Shown here: in pieces, positions 42,750 to 52,211 of the stretch
How the letters are laid out: every line of letters begins with the position of its first letter
How positions within the stretch are numbered: position 1 is the first letter of the stretch
Assembly: GCF_030389965.1 (NCBI RefSeq)
Contig: NZ_CP128399.1
Coordinates: 1,116,001-1,180,000, forward strand
Source of the DNA: Candidatus Chlorohelix allophototropha
GTDB taxonomy: Bacteria; Chloroflexota; Chloroflexia; Chloroheliales; Chloroheliaceae
DNA: 64,000 nucleotides
Reading direction: 5' to 3'
Made by a program: the position numbers and the translations under genes
The notes under the pieces: generated by a model
What the model was told of the DNA's origin: nothing
Databases searched by the model: none
What the model saw: only the letters and a program-made list of their open reading frames with translations

Positions 42750-43009
42750 AGATGAAAGAAAAAGTTGGGAAGCGCAGAACAATGGCATATACCCGATGAA
42801 TTATAGTACAGAATGACGCTATATTTTATCGCTTGCGTACTGGTACTCTGAATTTATATCTAAAACCCCATAATTGACTAATGGTGCAACATGTTTTATA
42901 ATCCATTTCAAATAGTCAATAATGAATATTTACAAATGAATATTGTGTTAGTTTGATTATCTCCAACTCAAAAGTACCAAGCACTACCAGAAGTTTGTAG
43001 CCTAAATAC

Positions 43010-43038
43010 TTGCTAGTTATCTCAAGGTTCATTATAAG
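43010..43038 (+). promoter_or_regulatory. Putative promoter close to bchH
   Basis: TTGCTA (43010-43015), 17-nt spacer and TATAAG (43033-43038), 63 nt before the ATG. If used, the structured element above would lie upstream of this start site. Confidence 0.45.
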
Positions 43039-43101
43039 AAATAAAAGGGAAAGATTTATAATTATATCTCGCAAGAAATCGAGAGAAGGGAGCTAGACGT
43101 T

Positions 43102-46100
43102 ATGAAGTTCCTTTTTATGCTGGCTGAAGACAGTATGCTGGGTGCTGTAGAGCAGGGCGCAGCGGCTGTTCAGCGTAAACATGGCATAAAAATTGAAATC
43201 AAGTTTTGGACAGCACGCATGCTGAAGGAAGGTTCAACCAACTGGAACCAGTTTGAACAAGATTTGAAGGAATGCGATCTATTTCTAGCGAGTATGATTA
43301 GCGCAGATACCCAGCAAGTCTATACGCTTGAAAGATTGCTCAAGACTTATGGGCCAGTGCGACGTGATCGCGCCATTATCGTTCTGAACTCAATGCCTAA
43401 CCTCATGGCTTTGACACGTATGGGTGATTTTGAGTTCACTAATTTCCTACAGTTTATGAAAAACGGCCCGGTAGGCAAAATTTCAGGCTTCGTAGGTGGT
43501 ATTCGCAAACTGATGAAGCATGATGATGGTAAAGAGGTTGAGCCAGACTTTGACCCTGATGAGGTACGCGGCAGACAGAAGTTACGCCATCATAAGCCAG
43601 CTAAAAAAGGTGTGGTCTCTGGTATGATGGGAGTTCTGCGCCACCTACCCACTGTTCTCAAGCTAGTTCCGGGTCAGGCGCAAGACCTACGCGCTTATCT
43701 GGTTATTATGCTTTACTGGCTGAACAGTTCGCCAGAAAATTATGAAGAATTTTTCAAATATGTGATTGACCGCTATATGCCTTCTTATACCGGACCGAAG
43801 CTGAAGGCAAAAGACCCGGCTATTTACCCGCAACTGGCTTTGTTCCACCCAGATGCGCCCGGCAAATATTTTCAGACTCGCGAAGAGTATGAAAAGTGGC
43901 TAGCTAAAGCCCGACCTCAATCGGTTGGTCGCCCTCGTGTAGGCTTACTGACCATGCAAGGCTCGTACATGTCCGGCAACTATAAGCACATATACGAATT
44001 GATACGCCAACTCGATGCCGAAGGGGTCGAGTCGATGCCCTGCTTTGTAGGCGGTCTAGATTATCGCCCCGCCGTAGAAACTTTCTATCTGGACGAAGAT
44101 AAGAAAGGTAATATCAAACCTGTAATTGATCTACTTATCAATACAGTGGGATTCTCAATGGTCGGTAGTATGGCAGGAGCCGACCCAGAAGCGGGTATAG
44201 CCGAGCTTAAACGCCTGAACCGCCCTTACTGGTCTATTATGCCTTTGATCTATCAGAACGAGGCAGAATGGCGCAGCAGCCGCACCGGTCTTAGCCCCTT
44301 GCAGACTGCGTTTATGGTTGCAGTTCCTGAACTGGACGGTGCCTCTGAACCGCGGGTTTATGCTGCAACCGGGCAACTTGCCAATGATAAAACAATTCAG
44401 GCTTTACCAGCCGAAACTCGCCGCGTAGTGGGGCGAGCGGCACGCTATGTCAAGCTACGAAACAAGCCGAACCGTGACAAGAAAATTTCGGTGGTATTGT
44501 TCTGCTATCCGCCTAATAAAGGCGCAATCGGCACAGCAGCTTATCTGGGAGTATTTGAGAGCCTTTACCGCATTATGAAACGGTTAAAATCCGAAGGCTA
44601 TAATGTGGAAGTGCCACAAGATTCGGATGATTTGCGGAAACAACTGACGGATGGTAACTCAGCGGTTTATGGTACAACCGCTAATGTGCATACTCATATG
44701 CCTGTTACCGAATATATGAAGCTATTCCCAGATTATGTAGAACTGGAACAATACTGGGGCAGCCCTCCCGGTCATATGCTCAACGATTCGGAAGGCTTCC
44801 AGATATTAGGCAAGCAGTTTGGTAATTTGCTGGTGGCGATTCAACCCACCTTTGGTTACGAAGATGACCCGTTGCGCCTGCTGATGGCAGAAAACGTGGG
44901 TACTAACCATGCCTTTGCCGCTTTCTACACTTGGTTGAACAAAGTCTATAAAGCGGATGCAGCCTTACACTTCGGGACTCACGGTGCGTTGGAATTTATG
45001 CCGGGTAAACAGGTGGGTTTGACCGCTAAATGCTGGCCCGATCGCTTGATCGGTGATATTCCGAACTTTTACTTGTATTGTGTCAATAACCCCTCGGAAG
45101 GCACAATCGCCAAGCGTCGCAGCTATGCAACCCTCATCAGCTATCTATCGCCCCCGATGGAGAATGCGGGGTTGTATCGCCAGCTTTCACAGCTAAAAGA
45201 TGTCATCAATCAGTATCGCAACAAGCTGAATGAGGGCGGTGATGGCGCATTACTCGAATCTATTATAGAGCAGGCTCAAGCGCTCGAACTGAAAGTAAAG
45301 GTTACGCCAGAGCAAGGGATTGAGACCTATTTGCTGGAGCTATACGCCGCTTTGCTTGAAATCGAAGAACGCCTGATACCTACCGGCTTGCATTTACTGG
45401 ACGAATTACCGGATGAAGCTTTCCTGCATGATGTGTTGAATTCGGTTGGTAGTTTCTCACGCGGCAAACCCGGTAGCAATGAAGAAATACCTGCCCTTAC
45501 CGAATTGGTAGCGGAAGGCTTCGGCTACAATCTTGACGATGTCCGCAAAAATGCTACCCGCGATTCTGAAACAATGGGAAAGTGGGAAAATATCGAGCGG
45601 TCACAGCGTGAATCGGTACGGATTTTCGTGGAGAACTGGCAAAAAGGTAACAAAGAAGCAGCCCGCAACGATGCTGTACAATACCTGCGTACGGTTGCAA
45701 AGGTTGATCCAAAGCGCAGTACGCCGATGATGGAATATCTTTCCGAAGTGGCGGAGGGGATGTATATCCAGAATGAGATAAACCAAATCGTGCGCGCTTT
45801 CAATGCCGAGTATATCGAACCTAGTCCCGGCAGCAACATAGTACAAAACCCGGCGGTTCTGCCTACCGGACGTAACATTCATGCGGTTGACCCTGCGCTC
45901 ATCCCTTCGCCTTTAGCCCGCCGCAACGCTGAACGCAGCGTAAAAGCAATAGTGGAGAAGGCACGCCAAGAGATGGAGCTACCGGAAGGGCAGTATCCTG
46001 AAACCATCGCGATGGTATTGTGGGGTACAGACAATATTAAGACCGATGGTGAAGGCATCGCTCAGTGTCTAGCTATGGTTGGGGCACGCGCCATCAGCGA

Positions 46101-47100
46101 TGGCTTGGGCAAGATGACCGATGTTAAATTGCTGCCACTTTCAGATTTGAATCGCCCACGTCTTGATGTGGTAGTGACGGTTAGCGGTATTTTCCGCGAT
46201 TTGTTGCCACTACATATGGGATTAATTGACCGCGCTGTTCGCTTGGCTGCTCAGGCAGATGAATCTGAAGAGCAAAACTTTATCAAGAAGCATGTGCGGG
46301 TTGAAATGGAAAAAGGCGCAACCTTCGATGAAGCCGTTACGCGCGTCTTTAGCAATGCACCCGGACAATATGGTGCGAGCGTTAACTCAATGATAGATAA
46401 TAGTGTATGGCAGGACGATAACGAGCTTAGTGATGCTTTCCTCAGTCGCAAGAGCTTTGCCTACGGTATTAAAGCCGATGGTGAGGGTGCGCGCAAGCTA
46501 ATGGAAAGCGCCTTGAGCAAAGTTGATTTGAGTTTCCAGAACGTGGACAGCGCCGAAGTGGGTATTACTGATGTTGATCACTACTATGAATATTTGGGAG
46601 GTATCAGCAAATCAGTTGAGAAACTAACGGGTCGAAGGGCTACCACCTTAGTTGCGGATAGCCTATCTGCCAGTAGTTCAAGCCTCTCTCAAGGTAACAG
46701 TATCAAGACTTTGCAAGAGGCAGTACGACTCGAATCGCGTACCAAGTTACTCAACCCCAAGTGGTACGAAAGCATGCTTAAATATGGCTTCGAAGGGGTG
46801 CGCGAAATCGAGGTAAGAGTCAGCAACACTTATGGTTGGAGCGCTACCAATGATGCGGTTGATAAGTGGGTCTATGACGGTGTCAACGAGACTTTTGTCC
46901 AAGATGAGGAAATGCGCGACAGGTTAGCCGAACTAAACCCCCATAGCCTTAAAGGTATTGTGGGACGGTTGCTTGAAGCAAATGGACGCGGTTTCTGGGA
47001 AGCAGACGCCTCTATGATTGAGAAGTTAAAGGAAATTTTTGCAGGTCTTGAAGATGAGATTGAAGGAGTTGGCGAACCGAATTTGATAGCCCGCAAGTGA
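43102..47100 (+). CDS. bchH: Magnesium chelatase subunit H (BchH)
   Basis: 1332 residues. It binds protoporphyrin IX and inserts Mg2+ together with BchI and BchD, the first committed step to bacteriochlorophyll. The N-terminal DUF3479 region (KFLFMLAEDSMLGAVEQGA...) separates BchH from the cobaltochelatase CobN. HFGTHGALEFMPGKQVGL carries the conserved His and Glu, and the CobN/Mg-chelatase core includes MVLWGTDNIKTDGEGIAQ, VVVTVSGIFRDLLPLHMGLIDRAV and the final YGWSATNDAVDKWVYDG. GGGAG supports the start. Phototrophs with chlorosomes often carry several H paralogues (BchH, BchS, BchT); which this is cannot be told. No bchD or bchI adjoins it. A strong terminator follows. Confidence 0.95.
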   Translation: MKFLFMLAEDSMLGAVEQGAAAVQRKHGIKIEIKFWTARMLKEGSTNWNQFEQDLKECDLFLASMISADTQQVYTLERLLKTYGPVRRDRAIIVLNSMPNLMALTRMGDFEFTNFLQFMKNGPVGKISGFVGGIRKLMKHDDGKEVEPDFDPDEVRGRQKLRHHKPAKKGVVSGMMGVLRHLPTVLKLVPGQAQDLRAYLVIMLYWLNSSPENYEEFFKYVIDRYMPSYTGPKLKAKDPAIYPQLALFHPDAPGKYFQTREEYEKWLAKARPQSVGRPRVGLLTMQGSYMSGNYKHIYELIRQLDAEGVESMPCFVGGLDYRPAVETFYLDEDKKGNIKPVIDLLINTVGFSMVGSMAGADPEAGIAELKRLNRPYWSIMPLIYQNEAEWRSSRTGLSPLQTAFMVAVPELDGASEPRVYAATGQLANDKTIQALPAETRRVVGRAARYVKLRNKPNRDKKISVVLFCYPPNKGAIGTAAYLGVFESLYRIMKRLKSEGYNVEVPQDSDDLRKQLTDGNSAVYGTTANVHTHMPVTEYMKLFPDYVELEQYWGSPPGHMLNDSEGFQILGKQFGNLLVAIQPTFGYEDDPLRLLMAENVGTNHAFAAFYTWLNKVYKADAALHFGTHGALEFMPGKQVGLTAKCWPDRLIGDIPNFYLYCVNNPSEGTIAKRRSYATLISYLSPPMENAGLYRQLSQLKDVINQYRNKLNEGGDGALLESIIEQAQALELKVKVTPEQGIETYLLELYAALLEIEERLIPTGLHLLDELPDEAFLHDVLNSVGSFSRGKPGSNEEIPALTELVAEGFGYNLDDVRKNATRDSETMGKWENIERSQRESVRIFVENWQKGNKEAARNDAVQYLRTVAKVDPKRSTPMMEYLSEVAEGMYIQNEINQIVRAFNAEYIEPSPGSNIVQNPAVLPTGRNIHAVDPALIPSPLARRNAERSVKAIVEKARQEMELPEGQYPETIAMVLWGTDNIKTDGEGIAQCLAMVGARAISDGLGKMTDVKLLPLSDLNRPRLDVVVTVSGIFRDLLPLHMGLIDRAVRLAAQADESEEQNFIKKHVRVEMEKGATFDEAVTRVFSNAPGQYGASVNSMIDNSVWQDDNELSDAFLSRKSFAYGIKADGEGARKLMESALSKVDLSFQNVDSAEVGITDVDHYYEYLGGISKSVEKLTGRRATTLVADSLSASSSSLSQGNSIKTLQEAVRLESRTKLLNPKWYESMLKYGFEGVREIEVRVSNTYGWSATNDAVDKWVYDGVNETFVQDEEMRDRLAELNPHSLKGIVGRLLEANGRGFWEADASMIEKLKEIFAGLEDEIEGVGEPNLIARK

Positions 47101-47125
47101 TTTTGTTATAATAATTTGAGAACCA

Positions 47126-47165
47126 AACTTGTCCTCAAAATTAACTTTGGGGACAAGTTTTTTTA
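47126..47165 (+). terminator. Terminator of bchH
   Basis: AAACTTGTCCTCAAA (47126-47140), 6-nt loop, TTTGGGGACAAGTTT (47147-47161), 15 bp with one wobble pair, continuing into TTTTT. Confidence 0.9.
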
Positions 47166-47304
47166 TTGCTATCCAATTATCTATTGGATCAATATTCTCA
47201 ACCAACTCGCTATTCGGTTTGATGGTAGATTTATCCTGCGATGTTTCCACCCATTTTCATTTACACATTTCTATTGGCATACCCCTTTCGGGGTGAGGGA
47301 GCAA

Positions 47305-48462
47305 CTATTTCAGAATAGTATCAGTAATTGTGGAAAGCTCAAGTGAGGCTGTTCCAGCTAACTCAATCTTGACTCCCATCTTTTCCATGTCGAGCAACAT
47401 CTGGCGTGGTTCAGGCAAGTGTGCCTGATAAAATAATCCGGGCTTGCGAATATCACTATTGAGATATTGCAACAGACAAGCCATCACCGGTATAACAGTA
47501 AAGGCATAGCCATCAAGATGGCTGATAGCAAGTTCCGCTTTTACGGGCTTGTAATTTTTCCAACCGTTTGCTTCTAATTTCAGAATAGTGATATAAGGCG
47601 GTTTAGACATGCTATTCATCGCCCAAGCAGCTAAACGTGCTACTTGAGGCACTGTTTTTTCAGGACGCACTTTTAGGCTGATAAAAGCCAGCGGCAACAC
47701 TATGTAATCCATTAACCAATTAAAGCCACCCACATAAAATCCGGTTTCCTCCAAAGATGGGATAAGTTCAGGTACAAGCCGCATCTCTTCCATATACATA
47801 TGGGTGGTATTGCGTTTACCAAAGACCGGACCGAAATCAAATTTCTTCTGATAATAACCTTTTTTCCATTGCCCTCCTACGAAAGCATCCATCCGCCAAT
47901 CTTTTAAATCCTCAAGGAATCCCTGTGCATTTGATTGAGTGATTGGATATTCTTTAAAATCTTCCAGAATAACACTACCAACGTTTGCGCTTTCAAGACG
48001 ATCGAAATAAGGCGCAATATAGCGTACCAACAGCGCGGGCAAGCCGGGATGGAAGCCACCATCGGTAATGAAACAAAGCCCGGCTTGTTGTATCTCTTTT
48101 TCCATCGCTTTCAGGGCGTTGATTTTGGTTGAGGTGGAAAGTTGTATGTCGTAATAATCTACACCTGCGGCTATAGCAGCTTTGGCAACATTAACGGTAT
48201 CTTTAGTAGAACCTGCTGCTAGAATTACCATATCCACTTCGTTAAAGGCTTCATTTAGTGAACTAGGGTCGGTGATATCTACTCTACGTGCTATAACACG
48301 TGCTTCAGGATACTGCCGATTTAATTCTTCAGCCGCTGCCTTGGCTTTATCACTGCTTCTTCCGGCTAAAATTACGGTTGAGTCGCTTTCTTTTAGGATC
48401 AATTTTGCCAGCAATAGACCTGAATTACCGTAGCCACCCAGAATCAGAAAATTCTTTTTCAT
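47305..48462 (-). CDS. Saccharopine dehydrogenase-like oxidoreductase
   Basis: 385 residues. The Rossmann motif is ILGGYGNSGLLLAKLIL, followed by ILAGRSSDKA, VDITDPSSL and AAGSTKDTV, typical of the Sacchrp_dh_NADP fold. ITDGGFHPGLPALLVRYIA is also characteristic. The C-terminal half is divergent and contains a hydrophobic stretch (LMDYIVLPLAFISLKV) that may bind a lipid-like substrate or membrane. The actual substrate is not known; lysine metabolism is not implied by context. It is 193 nt downstream of a TPP enzyme gene on the same strand. Confidence 0.85.
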   Translation of the reverse strand: MKKNFLILGGYGNSGLLLAKLILKESDSTVILAGRSSDKAKAAAEELNRQYPEARVIARRVDITDPSSLNEAFNEVDMVILAAGSTKDTVNVAKAAIAAGVDYYDIQLSTSTKINALKAMEKEIQQAGLCFITDGGFHPGLPALLVRYIAPYFDRLESANVGSVILEDFKEYPITQSNAQGFLEDLKDWRMDAFVGGQWKKGYYQKKFDFGPVFGKRNTTHMYMEEMRLVPELIPSLEETGFYVGGFNWLMDYIVLPLAFISLKVRPEKTVPQVARLAAWAMNSMSKPPYITILKLEANGWKNYKPVKAELAISHLDGYAFTVIPVMACLLQYLNSDIRKPGLFYQAHLPEPRQMLLDMEKMGVKIELAGTASLELSTITDTILK

Positions 48463-48655
48463 TTTATAGCTCTTTCAGCTTGTTATTAAATATTTTATTA
48501 TTTCATATTTATTGTAGAAGGTTTCCGGGTTAGCTACATCAGGCTGAATGTTGAATTTATATGGTAAAGAAGAATAGGTGTTTGAAGGAAAATCTTCATA
48601 GCAATGTAAGGATAATTACTATACTAAAGTAGTTCTATCGGCGAGGCTAAGAATC

Positions 48656-49249
48656 TTATTCCAACATGGCTTGCTGCCCTAACAGGGCTTCACGCATCCG
48701 ATTTTTTAGATATGCGCCATCTCGTGGAGGTAAAACCAGCGGGTCAACCGTTAGCGCAATTTTTACTACCGCCATAAGTAGTTCATTGGACAGGTGAATG
48801 TCACTCTGCAAAGTTTCTACTTCTTCGATGGTATAAATCGTGCGGGTATTGTTAAAGCCACAGGCTTGTGCTACTGCCGCTAAATTAACCCCATTGGCAG
48901 TGTGGGTTTGTTGCTGACCTGTTTCGCCATAACGCTCATTGTCCAATATTACAATGCGCAAGTTGGGGGGCTGTTGAACGCCAATGGTGGCAAACGCTCC
49001 CAACCCCATAAGTTGTTCACCGTCTCCGGTTATTACCAGCACTTTTCTATCGGCTTGTGCCAAAGCTAATCCTAGACCCACCATTGCCGCGCCACCCATC
49101 GCGCCCCATAGAGGGAAATCCAGTGGGCTATTGCCGGTTGCTGCCAAATCCCAAGCAGACGCTCCTAAACCTGTTACTACCAGTAGGTCGCCCCGTTGCT
49201 TCAGTAAGTGCTGTACAACCTCACGCCGCTTCAAGCTCGGCACTGCCAT
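48656..49249 (-). CDS. TPP-dependent decarboxylase, beta (TPP-binding) subunit
   Basis: 197 residues. The thiamine-diphosphate/Mg motif is GDGEQLMGLGAFATIGVQQPPNLRIVILDN (GDG to N, split as usual), with WGAMGGAAMVGLGLALA upstream, as in the ComE, phosphonopyruvate and acetolactate group. It is the C-terminal (PP) domain only; the PYR domain is the upstream gene, 6 nt away. The size and split architecture match sulfopyruvate decarboxylase ComDE. Another 2-oxo-acid (phosphonopyruvate-like) is possible. It begins right after its partner and would form an alpha-beta complex. Confidence 0.83.
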   Translation of the reverse strand: MAVPSLKRREVVQHLLKQRGDLLVVTGLGASAWDLAATGNSPLDFPLWGAMGGAAMVGLGLALAQADRKVLVITGDGEQLMGLGAFATIGVQQPPNLRIVILDNERYGETGQQQTHTANGVNLAAVAQACGFNNTRTIYTIEEVETLQSDIHLSNELLMAVVKIALTVDPLVLPPRDGAYLKNRMREALLGQQAMLE

Positions 49250-49255
49250 TTCTAA

Positions 49256-49798
49256 CTATTTCCTTCCAAAGCTCTTAGAACCAAGCATACGCTGAGAAAG
49301 CAGCACTGCAACCGCGCTATAGCTGTTGTAAGCCAGTTTCAGGGCAGCTTCGATAGTATCCGCCACTTCCCTCGATTCATCAACCCGCATCACATGAATA
49401 CCGCATGCCTCTAGCACCTGTGGGGTGGCTTGTCCTGTTGGAAGTTGCCATGGATTAAATTCGCCCCATTCACCGCGCATTGTTACTATAGTTAAGAAAG
49501 GAAATTGACAGGTTTTAAGCAACGAAAACATATTGATACAGTTACCCACCCCGCTGGATTGCATTAGCAACACCGCACGTTTGCCGCCGAGATACGCTCC
49601 GGCAGAGAGTGCAACCCCTTCTTCTTCGGTTGTGAGCGCGACGGTTTTTATACTTGAATCCTGCTGGCACAACTCGATTAACCGCATATGACCTGCATCT
49701 GGCACATAAGAAACTATCGCAACACGCTGTTCTTTGAATTTCTTAAAAATATCGTCAGACCAATTGACCATTTGATCAAGAACATTATGCTCAGCCAT
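49256..49798 (-). CDS. TPP-dependent decarboxylase, alpha (PYR) subunit
   Basis: 180 residues. The PYR-domain signature is TTEEEGVALSAGAYLGGKRAVLLMQSSGVGN, with the catalytic Glu that activates thiamine. It continues with FPFLTIVTMRGEWGEFNPWQ, close to ComD and phosphonopyruvate decarboxylase N-terminal domains. Partner of the beta gene 6 nt downstream. Whether the complex decarboxylates sulfopyruvate (coenzyme M-type), phosphonopyruvate or another 2-oxo-acid cannot be decided; no phosphonate or sulfonate genes are adjacent. Confidence 0.82.
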   Translation of the reverse strand: MAEHNVLDQMVNWSDDIFKKFKEQRVAIVSYVPDAGHMRLIELCQQDSSIKTVALTTEEEGVALSAGAYLGGKRAVLLMQSSGVGNCINMFSLLKTCQFPFLTIVTMRGEWGEFNPWQLPTGQATPQVLEACGIHVMRVDESREVADTIEAALKLAYNSYSAVAVLLSQRMLGSKSFGRK

Positions 49799-49828
49799 TA
49801 TAGTTTCTTCCTTGCGGATTATTCATTA

Positions 49829-50629
49829 CTAATTCTCAGGATAGTCGGTCACAATCGATTCAAAACTGGCTAATTTACTATCGAGCGAAGAATAATTGCC
49901 GCGCCAATCGTTAATACGAATTTGGAGCAAGCCCTTCAGGGAGCGTACCACATCCTTAATCAATCTAACCTTCGTGCCACGAACATCATGCCAGTGTACT
50001 GGAACTTCCTTGATTTTATAGCCATTCTTACGAGCAATAAAGATAATTTCAGAGTCAAAACTCCAATCATACAACTGTTGGGCGGCATAAATCCTATGAC
50101 CGATCTCACGGCGATAGCATTTAAATCCGCAGGTTACATCGCTCACATGCGAGTTTGCCACATTATTGCTTAACCACGTAAAAACCTTCCCCATAGATTC
50201 ACGCAGCCAAGGTTGATGCCGTTCGATTGTTGCGCCGTTCATTTTGCGAGAACCCTGCACAATATCATAACCGCTGTTGTCGGCGTTTGGCTCAAACCAA
50301 GGCAACATTTTGTCCAGTTCGTCAATTGGGGTTGCTAGGTCTGCATCGGTGAAGAGTATGAATTTGCCGCGACTTGCCAGAACGCCTTGTTTCAAGGCGT
50401 AACCCTTTCCTTTGTTATCGCCATAGCTGATTATGCGAAATTCTACCTTATTATGGAGTGTTTCTTTTGCTAGGGTAATGCCCTGATCTTTGCTGCCATC
50501 ATCTACCAGAAGTATTTCCCATTTAAATGGTTTGTTTTGAAAATAATCTAGAATCTTAACAAGTGAGGGCTTAATACGTTGTTCTTCGTTGAATATTGGT
50601 ATAACTATCGATAGATGGGGTTCATCCAT
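49829..50629 (-). CDS. GT2 glycosyltransferase, dolichyl-phosphate sugar synthase-like
   Basis: 266 residues. The GT-A start is LSIVIPIFNEEQRIKPSL with LVDDGSKDQ. FTDADLATPIDELDKML is the DAD metal motif in the form typical of Alg5/DPM-like enzymes, which transfer glucose or mannose to polyprenyl phosphate. VTCGFKCYRR and SFDSEIIFIARKNGYKIKEVPVHW follow the family pattern. No TM, so it is a peripheral membrane enzyme. The product could feed GT-C enzymes such as the GT87 protein at 27092; that link is speculative. Gene order places it 30 nt before the TPP enzyme alpha gene. Confidence 0.9.
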   Translation of the reverse strand: MDEPHLSIVIPIFNEEQRIKPSLVKILDYFQNKPFKWEILLVDDGSKDQGITLAKETLHNKVEFRIISYGDNKGKGYALKQGVLASRGKFILFTDADLATPIDELDKMLPWFEPNADNSGYDIVQGSRKMNGATIERHQPWLRESMGKVFTWLSNNVANSHVSDVTCGFKCYRREIGHRIYAAQQLYDWSFDSEIIFIARKNGYKIKEVPVHWHDVRGTKVRLIKDVVRSLKGLLQIRINDWRGNYSSLDSKLASFESIVTDYPEN

Positions 50630-50874
50630 AAAAATTAGATTCCTCGTTTAAGTGTCTTAAATTATAGGGGCTGCAATTCTTTTTCAATGCTAATAATTGT
50701 ATATTCGTATGCTGCATTTCACCCCCCGGTTTGGGCATATCATATTACTTATGGCTTCCTTCGTCAAAAATTAGCTGGCAAAATTTGGGAAGTTAGGCAT
50801 AAAAAAGCGCAACGTGTATCAATCAGATTCTACGTTGCGCCGGGTCTGAAATTTTTTGATAGCGAAATATAGAG

Positions 50875-51816
50875 CTATAGTGCGGGCATATGGAAACTGG
50901 TATTATCCATTTCCAATAAATCATTTGATTTGGTGCTATGCACAGTGAATACCGGTACACTTGCTTGATGCATGACTCCTGCCACCACACTTCCGAATAC
51001 TAACTCACCCACTGCTCCTCTAGCATGGGTTGCCATTGCCAGCAGCATCGGACCGGTTTGGTTTATATAGTTGACGATTTCCTCATCGGGTGTGCCTACT
51101 CGCACTACTTTTATACAATCCAGCCCGCTTGCCACTACCTTTTCCTGAATTTTACCTAGATAATCATAGGCATCTTCGCGTCGGATACGCGCTTGCTCTT
51201 CCAGATCGTACAGATACCACGAACCGCTGAATTCATTGTAAACTACAGGCAACACAATTCGGATTAGATAAACGCTGGCGTTAATTTTCCGTGCCAAATC
51301 CAATGTCGGTTCAAGAATTGCCTCAGCTTCGGGGGAACCATCCAGCGTAATGGCGATACGCGGCTTTGGAAGGCGATATGCCACCGATTTTGCCATTGCT
51401 TCTTCTAACCCCATTGCTTCTTCACCTTTTTTAGGATGCAATAGTATAACCGGAATCGGGGAATTTTTGATTACCCGTGCTGCCACGCTACCAAGCAGTA
51501 GGCGCGACAAGCTATTCCGACTATGGGTTGTCATAGTAATAATATTAGCCCGGTGTTCGCGTGCAGAATGAAGTATTTGCTGGTAAGCTTCGCCCATTCC
51601 CACGCAAACTTCGATTACCTCAATTTCCGGGTAATATTTTCTTATCAGATCAGCGATTTGATTTAGATACGGTTCAACCTGTGTTACATCCTGAGGCTTA
51701 GCCACCCGGAGTAACACTATGCCGGCTTTACAAATTGATGCAAGCCTGAGCGCAACCGGCAGCGATTTTTCCGCAAGGGCTAATCCGTCTAACGGGACAA
51801 GTATCTTGTCATACAT
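50875..51816 (-). CDS. Tandem universal stress protein
   Basis: 313 residues if started at the ATG at 51816 (MYDKILVPLDG, the standard USP beginning); an upstream in-frame start at 51846 adds ten residues. Two UspA domains occur: 1-137 ending HSRNSLSRLLLGSVAARVIKNSPIPVILLHP, and about 160-300 ending ATHARGAVGELVFGSVVAGVMHQASVPVFTVH. Both keep the G-2x-G-9x-G-S/T-type ATP-binding pattern in modified form (second domain GAVGELVFGSV). These proteins bind nucleotides in stress adaptation. Monocistronic. Confidence 0.92.
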   Translation of the reverse strand: MYDKILVPLDGLALAEKSLPVALRLASICKAGIVLLRVAKPQDVTQVEPYLNQIADLIRKYYPEIEVIEVCVGMGEAYQQILHSAREHRANIITMTTHSRNSLSRLLLGSVAARVIKNSPIPVILLHPKKGEEAMGLEEAMAKSVAYRLPKPRIAITLDGSPEAEAILEPTLDLARKINASVYLIRIVLPVVYNEFSGSWYLYDLEEQARIRREDAYDYLGKIQEKVVASGLDCIKVVRVGTPDEEIVNYINQTGPMLLAMATHARGAVGELVFGSVVAGVMHQASVPVFTVHSTKSNDLLEMDNTSFHMPAL

Positions 51817-51923
51817 CGCCCTGTGCTCCGTGATAAAATATTCCATAATAATGACTAACTTTGTAAAATATTACCTGTATCGCGTTAAAAGGGCGGTTAA
51901 AAATAGTAGATGGTAGGTAAAAT

Positions 51924-52211
51924 TTGAGTGTAAATGAGTTGGAATATGGTGATAAAAAGGTAAAGAAGGAGAATCATTTTTATGTGTATATTTTGCGGTG
52001 CGCCGATAATACGCTTTACACAGGCTGGACGGTAAACCTCGCGGCACGAGTTGCACGGCATAACACCGGTAAAGGAGCTAAATATACCCGTTCTCGTTTG
52101 CCGGTTATATTAGTTTACCATGAGGAATGTGCTGATGAAAAAAGCGCGCGCCGCCGTGAGCTTGCTATCAAACGGTTGACACGCGCCGAGAAATTAGACC
52201 TAGTTGACTAG
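51924..52211 (+). CDS. GIY-YIG endonuclease-like protein (YhbQ type)
   Basis: 95 residues with a likely TTG start. The nuclease motif is YVYILRCADNTLYTGWT, followed by the catalytic Arg in LAARVARHN, then GAKYTRSRLPVILVYHE and the helix EKSARRRELAIKRLTRAEK. This short stand-alone type is widespread; its DNA role is unclear. It converges on, and overlaps by 4 nt, the TPR gene on the other strand. Confidence 0.87.
   Translation: MSVNELEYGDKKVKKENHFYVYILRCADNTLYTGWTVNLAARVARHNTGKGAKYTRSRLPVILVYHEECADEKSARRRELAIKRLTRAEKLDLVD

Noticed and set aside
42339-43101. Cobalamin or c-di-GMP riboswitch, or T-box, before bchH
   Set aside because: A GGCAAACC and a GGTGACC stretch look suggestive, but the required conserved blocks and pairing order of these riboswitches are not present.
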